Shown here piece by piece: positions 56,520-64,000 of a stretch of 64,000 nt of DNA. The notes under the pieces are model-generated. The model worked only from the letters and a program-made list of their open reading frames with translations, was not told the DNA's origin and searched no databases. The first letter of the stretch is position 1, and the number at the start of each line of letters is the position of its first letter. Source of the stretch: Chrysomallon squamiferum (lineage: Eukaryota > Mollusca > Gastropoda > Neomphalida > Peltospiridae); the NCBI GenBank assembly GCA_012295275.1, contig CM022669.1, positions 7,084,989 to 7,148,988 on the forward strand. The letters run 5' to 3'. A program made the translations under genes and the position numbers.

Positions 56520-57705
56520 AAATAATAATAATAATAATGAGAACTGTTTGTTTTTGTATGTTTGAATGCGAGTCCGTCTTATATATATATATATATATAT
56601 ATATCTATCTATTTAGTCATTCCAGCAAATATTATTAATTCGGTTGAACGTAATCATTTCACGTAAACTAACACATACAATATGACATTGAATCACTCTG
56701 AGGTGATTAATAATCAATACTTTAGTTAATTATGAATTTGCGTAGACATTTTGATATTTTTAGAACTGAGCCACATTTTTCTAAGCTATTAGCGGTTTCC
56801 TCTTTCATTTTACTCTGCCACTGCATTAAATAACGAAGAAACACAAAATATTTGCATAAAATGAAAACGATCTCAAACACTTTTTTTTTATTTTATTTTT
56901 TATTTTTTATTTTTTTTGAAGTTGTTTTGTCTTTCCAAAACATCTGCCAGAACGTGTTTGTTATAATATTGATTTTCCACCATGTTGGTGCTACGGGCCC
57001 AGCAGACGATCAATAAATATACCGCTTTGGTGGAGATGTTGAAATTTGACAAAACAGCCGGCGTTAGTTAATATTTGACCTTTCCAAAGCTTAATAACGT
57101 ACGACTGGATAGGAAGTGGGTCATGATAATGACCTTACTTTAAGACTATTAAGTGATAAAATTACCACAGTGTAAGCTGACAAGGGTCGTGTATATGTAA
57201 CACAAAATTATAATGAGACATGAATAATGAATGAACGGATGTTCGTTTCGCTTTCCTTCATTAACTTACAGTAAATCAAAAAAAAATAATAATATATACA
57301 ACTATATTTTTAAACATTTTTACATATTTATTTACTTTCTACTGTTCTTATAATTTATATGTTTCATTCTTTTAACATTTTCTGTCACGCATGGTTCAGT
57401 CAATCAGCGAGTCGTGACGGCACACTGCTTAGTGCTTTTATAAATCATTATTAAATAGGTCAAAATAGCCGTTAAAATTCTCTTCCCCTCCCCGACCTTC
57501 GCGGTCATTTTAAACCGCCAGTCTGCCACTCGCATCACACATTTTCTTTTTATTCAGGCATACAGCTTGAAACGATCTGATCTCACAACAATGAAACCAA
57601 CCCGCCTGTTCGTACAAAAGAAATCAAAGAAAATGACTTACCGGCAACCGAATGCAATATCGCCGTAAAAACAACCGTCAGCACTGCAAGTACAAGTACA
57701 TCCAT
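50533..57705 (-). CDS. Three-Ig-domain, probably GPI-anchored basigin-family protein (gene A)
   Basis: Exons: 57705-57642 (signal MDVLVLAVLTVVFTAILHSVA), 52910-52599 (Ig1), 51988-51800 and 51308-51219 (Ig2), 50897-50533 (Ig3 plus tail). Total 1020 nt, 339 residues; every junction is phase 1 and GT..AG. Ig1 shows LELRCSF, TEWKRG and ESGTYTC; Ig2 shows VVVSCKV, TTWTKD and VGVYTC; Ig3 shows MELKCQP, IRWHSL and YGIYWC. The C-terminus is a Ser-rich linker (YTSSSSSVHITT) followed by SFLLFTCLFTLAFDLC and stop, with no cytoplasmic basic residues, as in GPI-anchor signals. The 90-nt Ig2b exon equals those of B and C. Intron 1 is 4.7 kb. Outer-surface adhesion or receptor role inferred; ligand unknown. 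Confidence 0.86.
51409..51500. repeat. (GA)n microsatellite
   Basis: About 46 GA units in the intron between the two Ig2 exons of gene A. Confidence 0.95.
52064..52121. repeat. (AAT)n microsatellite
   Basis: AAT arrays in the Ig1-Ig2 intron of gene A, about 75 bp upstream of the Ig2a exon. Confidence 0.9.
52523..52572. repeat. (AAT)n next to Ig1 donor of gene A
   Basis: AAT array starting about 25 bp after the Ig1 splice donor. Confidence 0.95.
52920..53160. repeat. GAT/AAT low-complexity block with a ~55-bp tandem copy
   Basis: The unit with GATGATGGTGTTGATAATAG and a following AATAACAATAAAAATAAT occurs twice (about 52975 and 53031). It lies immediately upstream of the Ig1 exon of gene A; His/Tyr/Ile-rich frames here are repeat artefacts. 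Confidence 0.85.
53246..53286. repeat. (GT)n microsatellite
   Basis: About 20 GT units in intron 1 of gene A. Confidence 0.95.
53410..53549. repeat. (GAT)n(AAT)n and poly(A)
   Basis: GAT then AAT arrays (53410-53487), followed by a separate A run at about 53518-53548. Confidence 0.95.
55185..55311. repeat. (AAT)n and (AAC)n block
   Basis: About 22 AAT units, then AAC and AAT units, in intron 1 of gene A. Confidence 0.95.
55893..55966. repeat. (GA)n microsatellite
   Basis: About 37 GA units in intron 1 of gene A. Confidence 0.95.
56472..56540. repeat. (AAC)n(AAT)n microsatellite
   Basis: About 15 AAC units followed by AAT units, in intron 1 of gene A. Confidence 0.95.
57642..57705 (-). CDS. 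Signal-peptide exon of gene A
   Basis: Twenty-one codons plus one base, strongly hydrophobic, ending at donor GTAAGT. Phase 1, joining the Ig1 exon through an Ala. The surrounding 57,480-57,950 is richer in CpG than average, as expected near a promoter. Confidence 0.8.
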
Positions 57706-59032
57706 TTTGTCACATTCGCTGCTGTCGTTATTGATGGTTCATCTATTTGACTCTAGATTAAAAACAGAAACAAGAAGTAAACTGTTATCCTACACGAAAC
57801 ACGCGAGGTACTCCGTAAAAACAACATGGGAACTAGAAGGCTTTATTCGTCCACGCCGTGGAGTGACTCAGAGCGCGGTAACCGCTCGTCTGGCAATATG
57901 GCTAGAGGAGTGTTCAGCAAATAGATTTTTCTATCGACCGAAACAAACAAAAAAAATCCTCGGGTATTGTTCTGATTAATTCACCTTTAGATAGAACTTT
58001 GTTGCTCGTTTGATCTTATAATTTTTAATTTATTACATAATTATAATATATAGGCTATATAAAGAAATAAATATGTACAATATGCAATATAGGCCTACTC
58101 CTAGACTGATAGATTCTTGAATCAGTAATATTACTAATTCAGTAACAGCCAAAATTTCCTTATAGGTAATTCTTTATATCCTGATACATATCAAGACAGA
58201 AAATATAAATGATGCAGATACTAAATTTAGAAAAGTCATCTTCCGCTGAAATACCCTACTGTAATGGTTTATTTTCGAATGTGTGAGTATATACATAATT
58301 ATATATACATGTATATATTTTCTCTTTTTTCCCTTAATTTTTTAATCTCTGTAACACCAAAGACAAGAACAACAACAATAATGATACCATTACCACCACC
58401 AGTACTCCTAATAACATATATATATTTTTTTAAATAAATCAAATACATTTTCGATTGTAAATTATAATTGTTACATATACTTTTTCGTATTGTGATATTA
58501 TGTTATTGAACTAAGAAATAGTTTCTTTCTTATACTATTTTAAAATTTACTTTATTATTATAATTATGCCTTTTTTCAAATGTTTTCTCACAAAGCATTT
58601 GATACAAAACCATAAGGATTTTAACTTAATGAAGAATATTAAAGTTAATAATAATAATAATATAATTTATAGCAAATAATAAATAAATAAAAGAGGAATA
58701 GAACGAAAGAAAATTAATCGGTAGAGATCATAAAAACTCTCTCTCTCTCCAGATGTTTGTTTCTGATCTCTCTATCTCTGTCTGTCTACCTAACTGAAAA
58801 TGAATAATTAATTTAAAAGAATACTTAGAAAATAAATGATAAAATGTATGTTTGTTATAAGTTGGTTATTTACTTTATTTTCTGATATGGAAACTGTACA
58901 CTCAGTAAGACTGATAAACGAGAAACAATAAAAAGATGCCGATTTATATCGAAATAATAAACCAATCAAATGATAGTTAACTAATTTAAATTATAAACCC
59001 TTCATTTTATAATCGATAGACATTAACTATAT

Positions 59033-59068
<36 letters not shown>

Positions 59069-59406
59069 ATATTTATTATTACATTTAAGCTGTCATTTTC
59101 TAATCTAATTTGAATTTATACTTTCGGTAATGTATTTACATGTTCACATTGTCTGGTTTTTATTACTCTTTTACATAACAATAAATACATATGTTTATGT
59201 TGTGCTTATTTATGTCAAATTCATTTGAATTGTGGCTTTTATTTAGTTTTTTTATTTTATTTACTTAGCTTACTAAATATGCAACAGTATGCTTCTTGCA
59301 GTATCAAACATACATTGCCCGTCCATCGAGATCCGTAGTAGGCCTAAGTATCTGAAATTTCATTAAACATTGTGAACAGCTGACCCCTTCAATCTCAACT
59401 TCATTA

Positions 59407-59408
<2 letters not shown>

Positions 59409-59501
<93 letters not shown>
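59409..59501. repeat. (CT)n microsatellite with a duplicated edge
   Basis: About 46 CT units followed by two copies of CAAAGGAGT, the first separated from the second by a short CT run. Confidence 0.95.
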
Positions 59502-59504
<3 letters not shown>

Positions 59505-60484
59505 GGAGTCTCTCTTTCTCTCAAAGGAGTATGATGATACGTTTTAAAAGTTGATGAAAAAAGAAGCCAAAGAATGTGCAGATTCATAAAATAACAAACA
59601 CACACACAAAGTTTACATCATCACTGCATGCAGCTATTTATTTCTGAACTGAATTCTTCGGAACACCGAGTGTCGAAGCATGCTAAGATAACAGTAATGT
59701 GGGAACTGCATGATATGAGCTGCGTGAATGAAATGAAATTATCTCAAACTGGAACTTTGACATTCATTGATACCAGTGCTTGAACTAGAACATTCTTTGT
59801 TTTAACTTTTACCATTCCTTATCGGACGCACAGACATATAAATAAATACCTTAATTAAATTAAATTAAATTAAAATTAAAATTAAAATTAAAAACAGCCA
59901 TGCAAAAAAATAAATAAATAAATAAATAAATAATACAAACACAGAGACAAACAAAAAACAACTTGAGCACACACATTCAAGCATTCCCAATTAAGAGAAA
60001 AGAAAAGTAATAACATGTGGCTGAAGAAATTAGTCCAGGTTGTGAAAGTTTTATTCAATTAATAAATGATTAATGGCGCTTCTGGCAAGCAACAAGAGTT
60101 CTTGCAGTTTCTGGTTCTGCTGTGAGCAGATGCAGTTTCTAATAATAGCAGAGTACAAGACAAAGGCGTGTCAAAATGCAATGCTATCTGAACAGACCCG
60201 CTATGATGTAAAGTAACTTAAAGTGCAGCAAAGAAACACACACGTTCTTGTGAGACCAAATTATTTATGTTTCTTCTCAGTTGGACGTATGCAAAATTCA
60301 GCTTCTCAGACTGTTTGTGTTTAAAATTACAACAATAACAATAACAATAAATAAATAAATAAATAAACAAACAAACAAACCAAAAAAAATAAAATAATAA
60401 TAATTAAGAATAAATAAGTAAATAAATAAAACAATTTATGAGTCGGTCCCACCTTAATAATAGTAACAATAATAACGGCAATAA

Positions 60485-60532
<48 letters not shown>
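60485..60532. repeat. (AAT)n microsatellite
   Basis: About 16 AAT units between gene A and GNB5. Confidence 0.95.
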
Positions 60533-61074
60533 CAAATACCAAACTGGATATATATAATTTTAAAACACTATGTATTTTTAATATAGTTAAATGGATGATA
60601 CAGATAATGAGAGAGTAAACTTACCGCCTCTAATAAATGGGATTAGCATTAAATTTGACATTACGTGACTTTTAGGTTGAACTGCAGGCACAGACCCAGA
60701 AAATAATGTCACATTTGGAAATTGTAATGGAAATTATGTCCATTTGTGTGGTTTTTTTTTGTGTTTTTTTTTAATTATTTTTTTAATCAGTAATATACGC
60801 ATACACACAATTTATTATAAATATTATTACTATTATTATTATTATTTTTATGGACAAGATCTCTACGCCCTAATATCTTCGTCATCGTAATATGATTATG
60901 AGATACCAGTGACAGAAACTCGAGATCTAGAATCACACTGCAAGTTAACTCGGCCGTTTGTTTTTATTTGGTTCTTTCCTTCTGACATAAAATAAACTAA
61001 AAGATAAATATTTTTTAAATTCAAAAGTACATGTATATCTTATTTATTGCTTCTTTCGTTTTATTTTCCCCTAA

Positions 61075-61215
61075 AGTTAAAAAAGGAAAAAAAGAAAACA
61101 AACAAAAAAAGAAACCCATATTTTTAAATAGAAAAGAAAAAAGAGAGAAAAAAAAAAAAAAAAGAGAGAGAAAAAAAAAAAAAGAAAGAAAGAAAGAAAG
61201 AAGAAGAAAAAAATC
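61075..61215. repeat. Purine-rich A/G tract
   Basis: About 140 bp almost wholly A and G on the plus strand, including (GAAA)n near 61183-61201. The Lys/Glu and Phe/Leu frames across it are not genes. Confidence 0.9.
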
Positions 61216-62054
61216 CTAAAAAAAAAGCGAAAAGTTCCCCAAAAAGAGTAACAAAACATCAAGTACTGGTTGTTTACAGAGTTCGCGCAAACGGCTGAAC
61301 TGTTGTTTATCTTGGTTTAAAACTCTAGCCCGGCAGAAGTCCCATAGAACCTCTTTTTAGTACATTTTTATTTTATTTTTTATTTCTTCTTCTTTTTCTT
61401 CTTTGTTTTTCTTCTTATTATTATAATTTGATTTATTTTGTAAATTTTTATTATTATTATTATTATTATTAGATCGTATCACCATCAAGGATGGCCCCAT
61501 AACATCAGAGACAATTATTTCGTGAACAGAAAAAAAAAAAAAAAAAAAAGGTAAGAAAAAAAGAAACATAATGTTTAATATGTTTTCAGACATATTTTCA
61601 TATCAAATCAAGAGCAGTTTCCCCTTCTTGATAATCTCAAGTTATAATACGAAATAGAATAATCATGAAAATATTGAATATTATTCAAAGATACATTTGA
61701 CTAATTTTTGAATTTGTATTTTAGAGGGCTTTTAGCGCCCTAGACACTCATAAATTTCGCATTTTGCAATTATACAAACTGAGTACCAAGCTAGATAATT
61801 AATTCTAAATTATTTTGTTTTCAAATGAACATGTTTTATTATTTTTCCTTTCCTTTTATTAGTAAAATATTATTGCTGAATTATTTCACTTTCTAAGTAA
61901 TGTAATATGTCAGAAATAATCGGAACACATGCATAAACGCACACAAAAATCGTACCTTTTCGAAACCCTAATCTTTGTCGTTAATACTTTTGCAGAAGTC
62001 CAGCCATGTAAGGGTGACAACTCTAAGGTCTATTTATTTTCTTCATAAATCAAG

Positions 62055-63207
62055 ATGGCTACCGAAGCTCTTCGTGCCGAAAACCCCGATTCTTTGGAAG
62101 CATTGAACAGAGAAGCAGAAGATCTCAAATCGAAGTTAGAAGAAGAAAAAGATAAGCTCAATGATGTAGATAGTAAGTATTATTTGTCACTGATCTAGCG
62201 TGAGTGTAACTGTAAGGGCGTGAAAACATACCAATATCTATAACTGTATAAGTTATGTTACGAATGAAACTTACTACTTAGCCTATTAAATCTAGAGGCA
62301 TTGGCAGATTGTGATCATCTACACTTTCACTTTGCTGATTTTAATGTTGTATTTTTCAGTGTGTGTTCTGGGTCAGAGACTGGACAGTCTGCCTCCATTA
62401 AACATCAAACCACGACGAGTGTTGAAGGGACACCAGGGGAAAGTCCTCTGCATGGACTGGTCATCTGACAAGCGACACATAGTGAGCTCATCACAGGTAC
62501 AGAAACAGAGATAATAAGTGAAACATACATGTTATAGTGCGATTTAATGATAAAAGATGAAATAATGAATGACAAAGTAGTAGTGTGCGAGTGACAGACA
62601 AGCAGAATGCAAGGGAAATCGACAAGACATACTGAGTATGTGTAAAAGGAAGGTGTGATAAACTTGGAATGAATGAAATAAAAAACAGATATAATTTTTT
62701 TTTTGCAAGGTGATGTTCTTGATATATCTGTTAGTTTTGTTTATACCTTTTTTTTTTCATGACTGAAAGTGAAAACATTTTGGATGAAAATGATCTAGGC
62801 ATCTCTGAACTATTATAATCTTACAAGTTGACATAATGATTGTGTTTTCTCTAATAAACTGTACACAATGATTTTTTAATCATAATGTCTCAGTGTCTCA
62901 ACGTAGTTACTGTATGACAGTATAAGCGAAAAACCTTTTTAGCGTCATCAGAACCTGACTAGAATGAAACTGAGATTAATGTCTCTACTAGTGTGACTAA
63001 GTGATATAGTTGTATACACGGACATGGTGTAAGCACATTTATCAGTTTCCTGATACAGAAAAACTCAGGATGTATGACTCTGTCATTTTGTTTCAGCAGG
63101 AAGCATGAATTGGTATCATTTATCATCTCAGCCTTTTAACATTAATAAACAACTGTATAATTATAAATTACTTGACACAATAACGATAATAATTATAATA
63201 ATAATAA

Positions 63208-63238
<31 letters not shown>

Positions 63239-64000
63239 AAAAATATATATATATATTTAAACACGGACATGGTGTAAGCACATTTATCAGTTTCCTGATA
63301 CAGAAAAACTCGGGATGTATGACTGACAAGTTGTTTCATCAGGAAACATGAGCTTGAATCATTTACCATCTCAGCCTTTAACATTAATAAACAACTGGAT
63401 AATTATATATTACTTGACACAGTAATAATAATAATAATAATAATAATAAATTAAATAAACAAATAATTAAAAAATATATAACTATTAATAATAAAAAAAA
63501 AAAAATGAAAGAAAGAAAGAAAAGTTAAAAAGAATATATATTTTTATTTTTATTGAGAAACATTTTTTTATTTGAACATGTGCGTATTATCTTTTTTCAG
63601 GATGGCAAAATGTTGGTGTGGGATGCTTTCACAACAAACAAGGTGATTCACATAAACAAAACAAGTCAAAAAATTAAACCAGACAAAAAACCCCTAATGA
63701 AATGACTTAACTGCTGAAAATACGTTTCCAGAAATTAATAAATAAAACAGATTTGTATCTTACACGTTAAATAAATAATTTAGTTTTATTAAAATTAATT
63801 ATATATAATTAAAATCATCATGATGCAAATACTCTTCTACCATCGATTATTAGATATTGAATATATGCTTTAAAAAATTATGTTTTAGATTTTTATTTTA
63901 TTTTTTAATTTAAAATTTGTTATTGATATGATTTATATAATTTTGACAGGAACATGCTGTTACCATGCCAACCACCTGGGTGATGGCTTGTTCCTATGGC
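62055..64000 (+). CDS. GNB5: G-protein beta-5 subunit, 5' part (four exons, runs off the window)
   Basis: Coding exons 62055-62172, 62360-62496, 63601-63642 and 63950-64000 (continues). The start MATEALRAENPDSLEALNRE and the coiled-coil DLKSKLEEEKDKL parallel the N-terminus of vertebrate Gbeta5. The first WD40 blade follows with RRVLKGHQGKVLCMDWSS, then IVSSSQDGKMLVWDAFTTNK and EHAVTMPTTWVMACSYG, almost the Gbeta5 sequence and distinct from Gbeta1-4. Gbeta5 binds the GGL domain of R7 RGS proteins (RGS6/7/9/11 type) and in neurons speeds Gi/o deactivation. Phases: exon 1 ends in phase 1, the rest in phase 0. The ATG is chosen because it starts the family's MATE N-terminus. Length and remaining blades lie outside the window. 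Confidence 0.95.
63016..63424. repeat. Direct duplication of ~165 bp in GNB5 intron 2
   Basis: Copy 1 at about 63016-63183 and copy 2 at about 63262-63425 share ACACGGACATGGTGTAAGCA, the TTTATCAGTTTCCTGATACA stretch and AACATTAATAAACAACT, with few differences. Each is followed by AAT/ATT simple repeat. Confidence 0.92.

Larger units (their letters stand above)
57706..62054. other. Intergenic region between gene A and GNB5
   Basis: The two genes point away from each other across about 4.3 kb. I see simple repeats (TTTA at 59030-59066, CT at 59409, AAT at 60485, a purine-rich tract at 61075-61215) and no exon. Promoters of both genes should be at the two ends. Confidence 0.55.

Noticed and set aside
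57707-57979. 90-codon plus-strand frame upstream of gene A
   Set aside because: Probably 5' flanking sequence of gene A; no homology that I recognise.
59363-59605. 80-codon minus-strand frame with Arg-Glu repeats
   Set aside because: Translation of the CT array at 59409-59501.

Overview
The window is animal nuclear DNA. It is very AT-rich, its genes are cut into many short exons with GT..AG introns, and it is crowded with microsatellites (AAT/ATT, GA/CT, GT/CA, TATG). The identifiable genes are metazoan: a Gbeta5 subunit, a sorting nexin and basigin-type immunoglobulin receptors. The compact genes and repeat style suggest a lophotrochozoan, most likely a mollusc. That placement is an inference from the sequence alone.

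Left part (1-21,000). On the minus strand a 14-exon gene (10269 to 1040) encodes a 419-residue RING-finger E3 ligase whose C-terminal Cys/His module resembles the UBR box of FBXO11. It starts about 1.4 kb from, and runs away from, a complete 6-exon SNX24-type sorting nexin gene on the plus strand (11675-15292, 166 residues). The shared upstream region is a tandem duplication of roughly 0.4-0.45 kb. Downstream of SNX24 lies a long stretch, poor in microsatellites, that probably holds the 3' UTRs of SNX24 and of the convergent basigin-like gene.

Centre (21,000-57,700, minus strand). This is the main result: three tandem genes with the same plan. Each has a signal-peptide exon ending in phase 1, one exon for Ig1, two exons for Ig2 (the second exactly 90 nt in all three), and one exon for Ig3. 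Gene C (26174-21105) ends in a transmembrane segment and tail that match basigin/neuroplastin, including the buried Glu and the KGKDVRQRN tail. Genes B (45124-32442) and A (57705-50533) instead stop inside the Ig3 exon after a short hydrophobic C-terminus, which reads as a GPI-anchor signal. The cluster therefore looks like a basigin-type receptor plus two lipid-anchored sisters that lost the transmembrane part. Gene C carries a 4-bp tandem duplication in Ig2 that breaks its frame. All internal exons are phase 1-1, so splicing between units is possible in principle.

A decayed LINE with a recognisable reverse transcriptase lies between C and B (about 26,640-28,300). The remaining spacers and introns are mostly simple repeats, one 28-bp minisatellite and candidate tRNA-derived SINE pieces.

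Right end (62,055-64,000, plus strand). The first four coding exons of a Gbeta5 (GNB5) gene run off the window. Gbeta5 pairs with R7-family RGS proteins in G-protein signalling.
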